Below are positions 32,206 to 42,008 of a stretch of 64,000 nucleotides of DNA, piece after piece (positions within the stretch are counted from its first letter, which is position 1; every line of letters begins with the position of its first letter). The DNA is from Saccharothrix ecbatanensis (GTDB lineage Bacteria; Actinomycetota; Actinomycetes; Mycobacteriales; Pseudonocardiaceae): NCBI RefSeq assembly GCF_014205015.1, contig NZ_JACHMO010000001.1:3348001-3412000 (forward strand). Reading direction: 5' to 3'. The notes under the pieces were generated by a model. It searched no databases and was not told where the DNA came from. It saw only the letters and a list, made by a program, of their open reading frames with translations. Position numbers and translations under genes: made by a program.

Positions 32206-35200
32206 TCAGATCCCCAGTTCTCGTAGTTTCTCGGAGTAGGTCTCGGCGAGCAGGTCCACCCCTGCCCGGTTCGGGTGGAACGACTGCGCGGAGTGCGGCA
32301 CCAGGTCGCTCAGCGGCCGGTCTCCCGGTGTCTTGTCGAGGATGATCGTGTTGATCGCCTTCGACGCGCTGCAGATGCGCCTGCCGGTGAACCGGTCCGT
32401 CGGATCGGCGAAGTGCACCCGGTCTCCGGCCGCGGCCACCGCGGCCTGCACCGCCTCCCGCATCAGGCCGGCCATCTCGTTCAGCCAGTTGCTCTCCTGC
32501 TTGCTGATCAGCCCGGTGCAGTCGGTGTCCGGCTCGAACATCGGCGCGTACCCCAGCACCACGATCCGCGCGTGCCGGGCCGTCAGCTTGATCTCGTGGA
32601 GCAGGTCGGTGATCGCCGGAGTCACGCCGGTGCGCAACCGTTTCGGCAAGGCCACCTTGAGCGGTTCCGTGTCACCGGCGAGAGTGCTGTCGAAGCAGTA
32701 GTTGACCGCATCGGTGATGCACTTCGTGATCACGTCACTGAAACCGGCGTCGTTGCCGCCGACGGTCAGCGAGACCAGGGTGGTGTTCTCGTCGAGGAAG
32801 CCGCGGTCGAGTTGGGACACCTCGCGGAACATCCCGGGGCCCTTGGCCCTGATCTCGTGCGTCCGCGCGCCGGAGCACGCCAGGAAGTGGAAGTCCACGT
32901 GCGGAGACCGTTCCTCGACGAGCGTGCGCACCGGCACGTCGCCCAACGAGCTCAGCCTGCCCAGCAGCGGCCAGCCGTCCTTCGAGCGGTGGCACGCGTT
33001 GCGGTGCACGTTGTCCCCGTTGTTGTCGGTCTCGCGGTAGAAACGCTCGCCGGTGGCGCCACCGGTGCCCTCACCCGAGGAATAGGAGTCGCCCAGTGAC
33101 ACGATCTGGTGCTCGGGCTTGCCCGGCAGCGGTTCGAAGGCGATGGCGTCCCAGGCCACGTCCTCGATGCCGTTCCACGCCTTCTTCGGCTTCGCCGGAT
33201 CGGGCTTGTTGTCCTTGGTGATGTTGTCGAGCGACACGCTCGGCACGCCGGTGAACTCGAACACGCCGAGCGACACCCAGCTGTGCTCCTGAGTGCGCTG
33301 CAACAACACCCGCTCGTTCGGCACGGTGCCGTTGCCGCGGTCGACGCGGTAACGGGCTTGCTGCGTGTGTGCCCCGTGGTCGGGCATGTGCACGAGGACG
33401 CGTGCCCACCCGTTCATCGGCCGGTTCAGCCGCCATGTGCCGGTGACCTTCAGCTTGTCCGCCGGGCCGTTGGTCCACGTGTGCGCGAACCAGAAGTGCG
33501 CGCCGTAGCCGCCACCGATCTGGTGCGTGTCTATTTTGGATGGATAGGAGCCGTCGCCCGCGAAGGTGAACTGGAAGGTTCCGGAGTTCGGCGCACGCAC
33601 GCACGACGGGTTGCTCACCGGCGCGACGCCATCCGGGACGTCGTCGATCACCAGCGCGTTGGCCGGAAGGCCCGCGTCCGTGCCGGTGCCGCACCGCGGC
33701 GGATAGCTCGAGCCCCTCGGTTGCCTCGGCGCGTCCGGGTTCAAGAATCGCAGCATCTCCTGGCCGCACCGGTTGTTCTCCTCCACCCAGCAGTCCTTCC
33801 ACTCGATGGTGCCGTTCGCGAGTTTGCCGCCGACGCCGAAGTGCACCCAGCACCGCAGGTCGTACTGCTCGGCCGCGTTCCGGTGGTGGCACGGACCCGC
33901 GGGTTCGCCGATCACCTCGGGATCCGTCGGCTCGACCTTCGTTCCCCACCTGCAGTCGTTGTCGTAGACGGGCGGCTCGTTCTTGCAGAAGATCTGCGGG
34001 GGCGGTTGCACGAAGTCACGGGCCTGGTCGTCGAGCCACCCGCCGCCGCGGTAGCCGGGCACCGGCTTGCCCGGCGCCTCGAAACCCCACACGGGGTACG
34101 CGGCGAACCCCATCACCTTCTCCGGGTAGGGCCAGCGCTGCGGTGTCGCCAGGTCCTTCGGGTCCTTGCCGAACGGGGTGCGGTCAGCGGCGTAGCGCGG
34201 GTTCGCCGGGTTGTTCAGCCAGCCGAGACCCCAGGCGCCGTTCCTGCCCTCCTCGAACCGCTTGTCGTAGGCGTGAAAACCCGAGTTGTAGGCCCACACC
34301 ACGTAGAACCAGCTCTCCAGTCGCCTCGGGTTGCCGCCGTTGACCTTGAACCTGGCCAGCTCGTTCCACTTGCGGTGCAACAGCTGCAGGCCGGCGGCGA
34401 GGTTCGCCTCGTAGCTCGTCGCGATCGCGTGCTGCTGCTCGTACGGCAGCGCGACCTCACCCGGCTTCTCCCTTCCCTTCATGCGCATGCCGTCCGTCAT
34501 CTGGGTCATGCCGTATCCGCAGTCGGCCTTGTCCCAGCGGATGTCCCACTCGTTGGCGGGGTTCTGCGCGCTGCCGACGAAGCGGCCGTAGTAGTTGCCG
34601 ATCAACGGGTTGCCGGCCTGTCCCGGCATCACCGCGCGCCCCGCCTGCCACAGGTTCGACTCCTGCGCCATCACGCCGAGCAGCAGCTGGGCGGGCACCT
34701 GGCCACCGCGCTCGAGTGGCGGCAGCGGGAACATGCCCTGCGCCGGCAGCCTGCCGTACACGGCGTAGTTCGCTGCCCACTCCACCTCCCTCGGCGTCGG
34801 CTGGTACACCTGGACTGCCGGGTCGTTGCGGGCGACCGAGCACATCCGTTCGGCCTCGACCGTGTCGTGCGGCGACCCGGCCGCGCGCGACTCGGGTGCA
34901 CTGCCGACCGGCGCCGGCGTGCGGCCGGAGCCGGCGTTCGGCGAGACGTTCCGCGCCGGGTGCACCGACGACTCGGTGCTCCTGCCGGTCGCGGGCACCC
35001 GCACCGTCAGCTTGACCGGCTGGGCCTCGGTCGGTGTGACCAGCTGGTCCGCGGGGCGCGGCGGCGGTACGACGACACGGCCTGTGGTCGACACCGTGGC
35101 GTCTTTGTCGTCGGTGAGCACGACGGCGTCCCGGGCCTGGACCTGGTCGGCCTTGCCGGTGAGGAACACCGTGCCCTGTGCGGAACTCGCGATGCCGAGA

Positions 35201-36003
35201 TTCCGCAACCCTCCGGTGGCGAGGGTGGTGGTCTTGGTGTCGTGCACCCGGCGCACCGTCGCACGGTCGCCTTCGCGGTCCACGAACACAACGCCGCCAT
35301 CCGCATCCGCCCGGATCCGGTGCGGTACGGACGACGCCTTGGCAAGTCGGCTCCGCTTGCCGTCCTTGCCGACCTTGACCAGCATGTTCAGGTCCGCGGC
35401 CACGATGCCGTCCCGCGTCGGCGTTGCGGAGGTGAGCTGGCCGGGCACGTCGATCGGCGCGGCTGTCGTCGCGCTCGCGGCATCCAGCTCCAACAAGCGG
35501 GTGCGACCGAGGTCCTCCGTGCCCTCCTGGGTGAGCACCGCGGTCTCGCCCGTGCCGCAGCCGGGGTTGAAGTAGGCGAGGCTGGTGTGCACCGGCAGCT
35601 TGGTGACCTCGCCGGACGTCAGGTGCACGACAGCGGTGAACCCACCCCGGCCGGTCAGGTCCGGTTCGTTGGTGAACGTCCTCGGCGCGTACACGACGAC
35701 AGCGCGGTCCCCCGAACCGGTGACGCACGCGTTGCCGATCCACCGGTCGGTGTCGAACCCCGGCTCGGACAGTGTGGCGGCGGTGCGCCACGCGTAGCCG
35801 TCGCCCGCGTCGGCTACCAGCACGTGGAAGCCGTCACCGTCGCCGGACGTGGTCCACGCCCGGTCGCCGGAGGTCTGCCAGCCTGAGCCGAAGACGCCTT
35901 CCGGTGTCTCTGGTGCGGCTGACGCGGTGATCGCGGTGATCGTCGAAAGCAGCAGTGAAGCTGTGAGCACGGCCGGAATCGACCGTTTTCCGTCCCGTCG
36001 CAC
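32206..36003 (-). CDS. Very large secreted SGNH hydrolase with lytic-transglycosylase-like region
   Basis: The product has 1265 residues and a signal peptide (VLTASLLLSTITAITASAA). Residues about 40-320 read as a beta-propeller-like region. Residues about 430-620 contain QLLLGVMAQESNLWQAGR, DCGYGMTQMTDGM and VVWAYNSGFHAYDKRF, which fit the Glu-centred core of a soluble lytic transglycosylase. Residues about 760-960 form a beta sandwich of golvesin/CBM type (VLVHMPDHGAHTQQARYRVD). The C-terminal third is an SGNH esterase: SLGDSYSSGEG (Ser near 971), LTVGGNDAGF (near 1080) and SFHPN with the His near 1244. The GTG start has AGGAG 6 nt upstream. One chain would cut peptidoglycan or another glycan and de-esterify a polymer, by inference. 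Confidence 0.82.
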   Translation of the reverse strand: MRRDGKRSIPAVLTASLLLSTITAITASAAPETPEGVFGSGWQTSGDRAWTTSGDGDGFHVLVADAGDGYAWRTAATLSEPGFDTDRWIGNACVTGSGDRAVVVYAPRTFTNEPDLTGRGGFTAVVHLTSGEVTKLPVHTSLAYFNPGCGTGETAVLTQEGTEDLGRTRLLELDAASATTAAPIDVPGQLTSATPTRDGIVAADLNMLVKVGKDGKRSRLAKASSVPHRIRADADGGVVFVDREGDRATVRRVHDTKTTTLATGGLRNLGIASSAQGTVFLTGKADQVQARDAVVLTDDKDATVSTTGRVVVPPPRPADQLVTPTEAQPVKLTVRVPATGRSTESSVHPARNVSPNAGSGRTPAPVGSAPESRAAGSPHDTVEAERMCSVARNDPAVQVYQPTPREVEWAANYAVYGRLPAQGMFPLPPLERGGQVPAQLLLGVMAQESNLWQAGRAVMPGQAGNPLIGNYYGRFVGSAQNPANEWDIRWDKADCGYGMTQMTDGMRMKGREKPGEVALPYEQQHAIATSYEANLAAGLQLLHRKWNELARFKVNGGNPRRLESWFYVVWAYNSGFHAYDKRFEEGRNGAWGLGWLNNPANPRYAADRTPFGKDPKDLATPQRWPYPEKVMGFAAYPVWGFEAPGKPVPGYRGGGWLDDQARDFVQPPPQIFCKNEPPVYDNDCRWGTKVEPTDPEVIGEPAGPCHHRNAAEQYDLRCWVHFGVGGKLANGTIEWKDCWVEENNRCGQEMLRFLNPDAPRQPRGSSYPPRCGTGTDAGLPANALVIDDVPDGVAPVSNPSCVRAPNSGTFQFTFAGDGSYPSKIDTHQIGGGYGAHFWFAHTWTNGPADKLKVTGTWRLNRPMNGWARVLVHMPDHGAHTQQARYRVDRGNGTVPNERVLLQRTQEHSWVSLGVFEFTGVPSVSLDNITKDNKPDPAKPKKAWNGIEDVAWDAIAFEPLPGKPEHQIVSLGDSYSSGEGTGGATGERFYRETDNNGDNVHRNACHRSKDGWPLLGRLSSLGDVPVRTLVEERSPHVDFHFLACSGARTHEIRAKGPGMFREVSQLDRGFLDENTTLVSLTVGGNDAGFSDVITKCITDAVNYCFDSTLAGDTEPLKVALPKRLRTGVTPAITDLLHEIKLTARHARIVVLGYAPMFEPDTDCTGLISKQESNWLNEMAGLMREAVQAAVAAAGDRVHFADPTDRFTGRRICSASKAINTIILDKTPGDRPLSDLVPHSAQSFHPNRAGVDLLAETYSEKLRELGI

Positions 36004-36158
36004 GTGTCTCTCCTGGTGGTGAAGGGATGTGCCCGAACGATGCCCCACACACCCTGCGACAACCCCGCCGAGAACTTGAATCAGCAGGTCCAGCGGTCGC
36101 GCGACCGTTGCGCCGGCCGAGGGGTGTGACGATCCTCGGCGTTGTCGCGCCGCTCGAG

Positions 36159-36181
36159 GGACGGGCGGACCGCCTCCGTCC
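36159..36181 (-). terminator. Hairpin downstream of the AfsR-like regulator gene
   Basis: GGACGG (36159-36164) pairs with CCGTCC (36176-36181), and the inner GCGG with CGC, leaving a tiny loop. The repeat begins 16 bp past the stop of the regulator gene and lies upstream of the SGNH gene, as expected for a transcript end. Confidence 0.5.
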
Positions 36182-36196
36182 AGACCTTCTACCCGA

Positions 36197-38974
36197 CTAC
36201 CGACTGACGCCGGTGTCCAAGAGCTTCGATTCGATCTCGGCAGCGTCAGGGTGGGCCAGCGGTTCGAGGACCTCGAGCGCTCGCGTCCACGCTCGGCACG
36301 CCCCGGGCTGGTCGCCCGCTGCCTGCAACGCGTCGCCGAGGTGGTCGAGGCTCTTCGCCTCCAGGTAAGGGCTGCCCAGTTCGCGGAACAGGGCGAGTGC
36401 GTCCCGGTAGCACCGCGCGGCCTCGGTGTACTGGCCGAGGCCGTGGTGCGCACGTCCGAGGCAGTGGAGGTTGTGGGCCCGGCCGTCCCGGTCCCCGATC
36501 CGGTCCAGCAGCAGTTTCGCTTCGGCGCAGTGGGCGAGGGCTTCCGCGTGCTGGTCGGCCTTGCCGTGGTACCAGCCGATGGCGGTGAGGATGAACGCCT
36601 CCCACACGCGGTTTCCCGCCTCGCGGCACAGCCGCAATGCCTTGCGGGCGTGCACCAGCGCCGTCGTGTTGCGCTGACGCAGGTCGTAGGCCGAGCTGAG
36701 GGAGAAGTGGGCGACGGCCATACCGGTGGTGTCGTGCACGCGCGCGGAGAGGTCGAGCGCCCGTCGCAGGTGCTCCAGGGCTTCGTCCTGGTTGCCCAAC
36801 AGGATTTCGGCCCTGCCGAGCAGGTGGTGGCTGGTGGCGCGGGCGACGTCGTTGTCGAGGCGGTCTGCAGCCGCGAGCGCCGTGCGCTGGGTCTCGGCGC
36901 GGTACGCCCAGTGCCCTCGCCTGCTCAGGTACGTGCTGAGCACCCACGGCAACTGCCACGCGTGCACGTCCAGGCGCGCGCGGGCGGCTTCCGCCGTCGC
37001 GGCCAGCAGCGTGTCGTGCTCCGCGGTGAACCACTCCACAGCCCGGTCGTAGTCGGTGACGGGCAACTGCGCGACGTGCTCCTGCGCCGCCGTGAGTGTG
37101 ATCGGCGGCCAGTGCGGCGCCAGGTGTCGTTCAGCGGCGAACCCGGTGTGCAGGTAGAAGTCGAGGCACCGGAGCAGCGCGGTCCGCCGGTCGTGCGCGC
37201 TGTCCTCCGACTCGGCCAACTCGGCCGCGTACGCGCGGAGCAGGTCGTGCGAGCGGAAGCGGCCGGGGCGGTGCTCGTCCACGAGGTGCGTCCGCGCGAG
37301 CTCGCCCAGCAGGGCACGGCCGCGCGAGGCCTCGACCCCGGCCAGCGAAGCCGCGGCGAACAGGTCCGCGTCGGGGCCGGGGTGCAGGCCCAGCAGTCGG
37401 AACAGGCGGGCTGCGTCGGGGCTCAGCGTGCGGTACGACGACGAGAGCACCGCGCGCACGCCCGATGTCGTGCCGTCACTCTCCAGCACGTCCAGCCGTG
37501 CCCGTTCGTCCCGCAGTTCGCCGGCCAGCGCGCTCAGCGGGAACGTCGGGTTGCCCACCGCGCGGCCCGCTATCACCGCCAGGGCCAGCGGCAGCCGGGC
37601 GGAGTGCGCGACGAGCTGTGCCACCGCGTCCGGTTCGGCGGCCACGCGGTCCGGACCCACTCGTCTGGCGAGCAGCGACACCGCCTCCGACTCGTCGAGC
37701 ACCGTGAGGAGGACGGGCACGGCTCCCTCTCTGGCGACCAGGCAGGAAAGCCGGTCACGACTGGTGACCACCGCGAGGCAGTTCACGTCACCCGGTAGGA
37801 GGGGCCTGACCTGTTCGGCGTCGTAGGCGTTGTCCAGCACCACCAGCACCCGTCGACGGGCCAGCAGACTGCGGTACAGCGCGGCCCGCGCGTCCACATC
37901 GGTCGGAATCTGCTCCGGTGGCACGCCCAGCGTCTCCAGGAGGCCTTGCAGCGCGTCCGCCGGGCGCAACGGGCGGCCCACCCGGTCGAACCCGCGCAGG
38001 TCCACGTACAGCTGCCCGTCCGGAAACGTCCCGGCCTCGCGGTGCCCCCAGTGCAGTGCCAACGACGTCTTGCCCGATCCGCCGGCGCCCGTCACCACGA
38101 CGACGCCCGCGGCGGCATCGCGCGCGTCGTCGAGCAGGTCGAGTTCGCGGGTGCGGGAGACGAACCACGGTGACGCCGCGGGCAACTGCCGAGGCACCGG
38201 CCCCGGTGCCTCGTCCTCCCGCCGTGCGGAGGGAATACGCGGCACATCCGAAGCGAGCATCTGCTGGTGCAGGCGTTGCAGCTGATCGCCGGGCTCAACC
38301 CCGGTGTCGTCCACGAGCCGTGCGCGGAACTCGCGGTACTGTGTCAATGCCTCGGTCCGGCGCCCGCATCGGTACAGGGCGAGCACGTGCTGACCGGCGA
38401 TCCGCTCGTCGAACGGGTTCGCCGCGGTCGCGGTGGCCAACTCGGCCAGCAGTTCGTCGTGCATCCCGAGGTCCAGTGCCACGTCGTAACGCTGGACTTC
38501 GGCGGTGAACCGCTCTGCCAGCAGTCGATCGCGCACCGACGCCAGCCACGGACTGTCCAACTCCTCGAACGGCACGCCACGCCACAGCCGCAGGGCGCGG
38601 TCGTACAGGGCCAGCGCTCGCCGCTCTTCCGTCGCTTCGCGAGCTTGCCCGAGCAGGCTTCGGAACAGGTGCAGGTCGACGGTCCCGGCATCGACGTGCA
38701 GCACGTACGCGCCGCCCCGGCGGGCGATGTCGAACCCCGCGACGTCCCTCAGAGCGGTCCTGAGTCGACTGATGTAGCTGTAGAACGCGTGCCTGGCCCG
38801 GACAGGGGCCCGCTCACCCCACACGCGGTCGACGAGCTGATCGGTGGTCACGGTCCGGCCGGCCTCGATGAGCAGGACCGCGAGCACGCACCGCTGGCGG
38901 GCGTGCCCGATGTCCAGATCCCGTCCGTCGACCTGAACGCGGACGTCGCCGAGCAGGGCGAACTCCACACCCAC
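36197..38974 (-). CDS. AfsR/SARP-family transcriptional regulator with NB-ARC and TPR domains
   Basis: The product has 925 residues. Residues 1-95 are an OmpR-type winged helix (LLIEAGRTVTTDQLVDRVWG, SYISRLRTAL). Residues 95-245 are the bacterial activation domain (LALYDRALRLWRGVPFEEL, QHVLALYRCGRRTEALTQYREF). Together these make a SARP head. An NB-ARC-type NTPase follows with VTGAGGSGKTSLALHWGHRE (near 295) and LVVLDNAYDAEQ. The last 250 residues are TPRs (LHCLGRAHHGLGQYTEAARC). Such proteins switch on secondary-metabolite or developmental genes after NTP-dependent assembly. The GTG start has a G-run 4 nt upstream; a GTG two codons later is an alternative. No biosynthetic cluster lies beside it here, so its targets are not evident. 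The adjacent secreted SGNH gene on the same strand is one candidate. Confidence 0.9.
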   Translation of the reverse strand: MGVEFALLGDVRVQVDGRDLDIGHARQRCVLAVLLIEAGRTVTTDQLVDRVWGERAPVRARHAFYSYISRLRTALRDVAGFDIARRGGAYVLHVDAGTVDLHLFRSLLGQAREATEERRALALYDRALRLWRGVPFEELDSPWLASVRDRLLAERFTAEVQRYDVALDLGMHDELLAELATATAANPFDERIAGQHVLALYRCGRRTEALTQYREFRARLVDDTGVEPGDQLQRLHQQMLASDVPRIPSARREDEAPGPVPRQLPAASPWFVSRTRELDLLDDARDAAAGVVVVTGAGGSGKTSLALHWGHREAGTFPDGQLYVDLRGFDRVGRPLRPADALQGLLETLGVPPEQIPTDVDARAALYRSLLARRRVLVVLDNAYDAEQVRPLLPGDVNCLAVVTSRDRLSCLVAREGAVPVLLTVLDESEAVSLLARRVGPDRVAAEPDAVAQLVAHSARLPLALAVIAGRAVGNPTFPLSALAGELRDERARLDVLESDGTTSGVRAVLSSSYRTLSPDAARLFRLLGLHPGPDADLFAAASLAGVEASRGRALLGELARTHLVDEHRPGRFRSHDLLRAYAAELAESEDSAHDRRTALLRCLDFYLHTGFAAERHLAPHWPPITLTAAQEHVAQLPVTDYDRAVEWFTAEHDTLLAATAEAARARLDVHAWQLPWVLSTYLSRRGHWAYRAETQRTALAAADRLDNDVARATSHHLLGRAEILLGNQDEALEHLRRALDLSARVHDTTGMAVAHFSLSSAYDLRQRNTTALVHARKALRLCREAGNRVWEAFILTAIGWYHGKADQHAEALAHCAEAKLLLDRIGDRDGRAHNLHCLGRAHHGLGQYTEAARCYRDALALFRELGSPYLEAKSLDHLGDALQAAGDQPGACRAWTRALEVLEPLAHPDAAEIESKLLDTGVSR

Positions 38975-39217
38975 AACGCCCCCCTCGCTCCGCCCGAACT
39001 CCTTCCCCCACCTGCCGATTCAAGGTTAACGCGGTGAACGTGCAGGAATCATCACTCGAAGTAGTGGCGCTGAGGCCGGTGCTCGTCCCGGCTCGAACAC
39101 GGACGGTGGCGCCGACCGCGACACGAACGCGACGGCCGCAGGCGACGTCCACACAGGAGGCGCGCATGAAGCTCTGCCGTCCACGCGCCCGACATCACCG
39201 AGCTGCGCGGCGCCTGC

Positions 39218-39838
39218 TCAGCGAGCCGACAGGGCCGCGATCACGTCGTCCGCCGTGACCGGCACGGAGAACATCGGGTAGTCGAAGCGGAGCGCGTTGT
39301 CGTGCTCCTCCTGCGAGGTGGCCGCGACGCAGTCGGTCAGCGTGACGACCTTGTACCCGTTCTCGTAGCCGCTGCGCATCGTCGACTCGACGCAGCAGTT
39401 CGTCAGGAACCCGCCGAGCACGAGGGTCGTGATGCCCTTGCTGCGCAGGATGAAGTCGAGGTTCGTGCTGGCGAACGTGTCCAGCCCGCGCTTGCCCTCG
39501 ATGACGATGTCGCCGTCGCGCGGCGCGAGGTCGTCCACGATCGCCGCGCCCCAACTGCCCTTCACGAACGCCTTGCCGTCCACCACTCCCTTGAGGATGC
39601 CGTACGGGTGGGCGGAGATCTCGTTGTAGCCCTCCACGAACGAGATGGGCGCGTGCATGACCGTCACACCGGCCGCGCGCGCCGCCTCCACCAGGGCGAC
39701 GGTCTTGGGCAGCATGCCGGTGCTGCCCATAACCCCGCTGACCGCGCCGTGCAGCACACCGCCCTCGCTGGTGAAGTCGTTCTGGTACTCGATCAGCACC
39801 ACGGCGGTCGTCTTCGGGTCCAGCGCCAACTCGGTCAT
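39218..39838 (-). CDS. Isochorismatase-family cysteine hydrolase
   Basis: The product has 206 residues, the usual size. The catalytic triad positions are visible: Asp in VVLIEYQNDFTSEGG (near 20), Lys in VIEGKRGLDTF (near 116) and Cys in LGGFLTNCCVESTMRSGYENG (near 150). The family hydrolyses amides or vinyl ethers of small metabolites such as nicotinamide or isochorismate; the substrate cannot be told from this sequence. The gene stands between the regulator gene and the oxidoreductase gene, on the same strand, with about 150 bp before it, so it probably has its own promoter. Confidence 0.88.
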   Translation of the reverse strand: MTELALDPKTTAVVLIEYQNDFTSEGGVLHGAVSGVMGSTGMLPKTVALVEAARAAGVTVMHAPISFVEGYNEISAHPYGILKGVVDGKAFVKGSWGAAIVDDLAPRDGDIVIEGKRGLDTFASTNLDFILRSKGITTLVLGGFLTNCCVESTMRSGYENGYKVVTLTDCVAATSQEEHDNALRFDYPMFSVPVTADDVIAALSAR

Positions 39839-39988
39839 CGGGCAACTCCCACTGCTCGGCGGCGATCGCGGGATCGATTCAACGGCACCGCAACCGCGCC
39901 GGCAATGCGACGTACGGGTTCACTCCCCCGCTCGTGAACACACCCACCGGCGGCCTCGCCCACTTCCCCGGCACACCGGGCATCGCGT

Positions 39989-41026
39989 TCACGAGGCCGC
40001 TGCGCTGATCCGGGTCACCGGCCCAACCAGATCGGCTGTTCCGACATCGGCGTGGTGGAAGGCTTCGACGACCGTTTGCACCCGCAGGGCCGTCTCGAAG
40101 TCGGCCAAGCAGCGCGGGTTCTCGCCACGAACGACGTCCGCGAACAGCGAAAGCCGGGTCGCCTCGGAACCCCGCGGTCCCACCAGGGTCACCGGTTGCC
40201 ACCCGCCGCCATCGGACACCAGCAACTCACCCCAGTTCCGCAGCAGGTACGAGCGGCGGGTTCCCCACAGGATCCACTCGTAGAGCTCAGGCCCCGCAAC
40301 ACCGGAGAACGCGGACACGTGCACGGGAACCTTGCCCGCGCGAAGGAACCCGCGGGCGGCGACTTCGCTCGCGCGTGGATCGGCGAACGGGGTGTCGATC
40401 CCGACGTCGACCGGGTCCAGCGGCCCCAGCAGGCGATCGGTCAGGTACACGAAGTGGGACAGGACCTCGCGAACGAACCCGCCCTGGTCCCGGCCCGCGA
40501 GCCACGCCGCACCCGCCTGGAACTCCCGTGGCCACCGGGGGAACGACAATCGGATGTCGATCCCGCAGACCTCGCCGACCTCGCCCGCGGTCAGACCGCG
40601 CTCGACTTCGAGCACGGCGTCGCGGTCCGACAGCGCGAAGTTCACCGCGCCGACAGCACCGCGCTCGGACGCCGCCCGCACCATCCGGCGCCCGTCCGCC
40701 AGGCTGATCGCCAGTGGTTTCTCGCAGAAGACGGCCTTACCCGCCCCCATCGCGGCGATCGCGAGATCCGCGTGGAACATCGGCGGGGTGGCGATGTAGA
40801 CGGCGTCGACATCCGGCGACTGGATGATCTCCTGCGCGTCGGTCGTGAACGTGACGGCCGGATGTGCGGTCCGCACGCGGTCGATGGCGGCCGGATCGAT
40901 GTCGGACGCGCGGACGACGGTGTACTCGGGATGGGAAGCCGCCGCGGTGAGCATCTCGACGCCCATCGCGCCGAGCGCGACGATGCCGAGGCGGAGGGGA
41001 TCGGGCCGGTCTGTCCGAGATCGCAT
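39989..41026 (-). CDS. Gfo/Idh/MocA-family NAD(P)-dependent oxidoreductase
   Basis: The product has 345 residues. The Rossmann start LRLGIVALGAMGVEML (G-x-x-G-x-x-G variant) is followed by the family hallmark GKAVFCEKPLAI with the Lys-Pro of the active site (near residue 100). A GGGF/Y-type C-terminal segment appears as DQGGFVREVLSHFVYLTDRLLG, with the His expected for catalysis. These enzymes oxidise or reduce sugars, inositols or related carbonyl compounds. It is divergent from a LysR-type gene with 49 bp between, the classic layout for a LysR regulator and its target. Confidence 0.9.
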   Translation of the reverse strand: MRSRTDRPDPLRLGIVALGAMGVEMLTAAASHPEYTVVRASDIDPAAIDRVRTAHPAVTFTTDAQEIIQSPDVDAVYIATPPMFHADLAIAAMGAGKAVFCEKPLAISLADGRRMVRAASERGAVGAVNFALSDRDAVLEVERGLTAGEVGEVCGIDIRLSFPRWPREFQAGAAWLAGRDQGGFVREVLSHFVYLTDRLLGPLDPVDVGIDTPFADPRASEVAARGFLRAGKVPVHVSAFSGVAGPELYEWILWGTRRSYLLRNWGELLVSDGGGWQPVTLVGPRGSEATRLSLFADVVRGENPRCLADFETALRVQTVVEAFHHADVGTADLVGPVTRISAAAS

Positions 41027-41075
41027 GCGCCCAGCCTCGACGGGGCGGCCGGTAACGTCAATCTACAATATCCGA
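41027..41075. promoter_or_regulatory. Divergent LysR / oxidoreductase control region
   Basis: 49 bp separate the two start codons. The AT-rich core ATCTACAATATCCGAAT (41061-41077) stands out against the GC-rich surroundings and could hold overlapping promoters and the LysR site. No perfect T-N11-A palindrome was identified. Confidence 0.4.
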
Positions 41076-42008
41076 ATGGGACCGTTAAGCGTTGACTTCA
41101 TGGATGACCTGCGCCGGCTGCGGGTGCTCCGGGAGTTTCGCGAACGCGGGAGCATCACCGCCACCGCGGCAGCCCTGCACCTGACCCCGTCGGCGGTATC
41201 GCAGCAGGTGGCCAGGATCGCCCGCGACGTCGGTTTCGAGGTGCTCCAGCACGTCGGACGGCGGGTGGTGCTCACGCCGCGGGGACACGCGCTGCTCGCC
41301 CACGCCGACACCGTCTTCGCCGAAGTCGAACGCGCTCGCCACGAGCTCGATTCGTGGGATGACAGCGTTCGCGGAACCATCGCGATCGGCGCGTTCCCCA
41401 CCGCGATAGCGGGCCTCCTCCCGCATGTGCTCGACCGGGCCCGCGACGAGCTCCCGAACGTCAAGATCACGGTGACCGAGGCCGAGCCGCCCGCCCTGTT
41501 CGACGAACTCGACGCGGGACGTCACGACATCGCGCTCGCGGTCAGCTTCACCGGCTCACCCCCCGCGGGCGACCCGCGCTACCACCGCGTCGACCTGGGT
41601 CCCGACGAGCTGGACATCGCGCTGCCGCCCGGCCACCCGCTGCTGGGGCGGGAAGAACCGGCGCTCAAGGACTTCCAGAACGACTCGTGGATCATGGGCG
41701 ACGGCCAGGGCTGCTGCGGCGCCATCACCGCCACGGCCTGCGCCGCGGCCGGCTTCACCCCGGACGTGGCGCACCGGACCAACGACTGGCAGGCCCTCGC
41801 CCAACTGGTCGCCCACGGCCACGGCGTCGCGCTGATCCCCCGACTCGCCCAACGCGACCTGCCCGGCGCGATCACCATCCGCCAGGTCACCATGCCCCGC
41901 CCACAGCGGTGGCTCTTCGCCGCGGTGCCCGAAGGCGCCCAGCACTCGCCCCTGATCACCACGACACTCGACCTGCTCACGTCCGTGCGGAGACGAGCGG
42001 CGCCGTGA
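41076..42008 (+). CDS. LysR-family transcriptional regulator
   Basis: The product has 310 residues. The N-terminal helix-turn-helix is clear: LRVLREFRERGSITATAAAL and LTPSAVSQQVARIARDVGFE. The periplasmic-binding-like effector domain follows (GTIAIGAFPTAIAGLLP, HDIALAVSF, LAQLVAHGHGVALIPRLA). An in-frame ATG at 41100 (MDDLRRLRV) gives the more usual LysR N-terminus and cannot be excluded; neither has a strong ribosome binding site. It probably controls the divergent oxidoreductase gene and itself. A Cys-Cys pair in GDGQGCCGAITA sits in the effector domain and is common in this subgroup. Confidence 0.88.
   Translation: MGPLSVDFMDDLRRLRVLREFRERGSITATAAALHLTPSAVSQQVARIARDVGFEVLQHVGRRVVLTPRGHALLAHADTVFAEVERARHELDSWDDSVRGTIAIGAFPTAIAGLLPHVLDRARDELPNVKITVTEAEPPALFDELDAGRHDIALAVSFTGSPPAGDPRYHRVDLGPDELDIALPPGHPLLGREEPALKDFQNDSWIMGDGQGCCGAITATACAAAGFTPDVAHRTNDWQALAQLVAHGHGVALIPRLAQRDLPGAITIRQVTMPRPQRWLFAAVPEGAQHSPLITTTLDLLTSVRRRAAP

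Noticed and set aside
33109..35886. 925-codon plus-strand frame
   Set aside because: Antisense to the SGNH gene, whose triad is intact on the minus strand.
38975..39217. Possible small gene on the plus strand (39034-39258)
   Set aside because: Arg-rich, no ribosome binding site and overlaps the end of the cysteine hydrolase gene; treated as non-coding.
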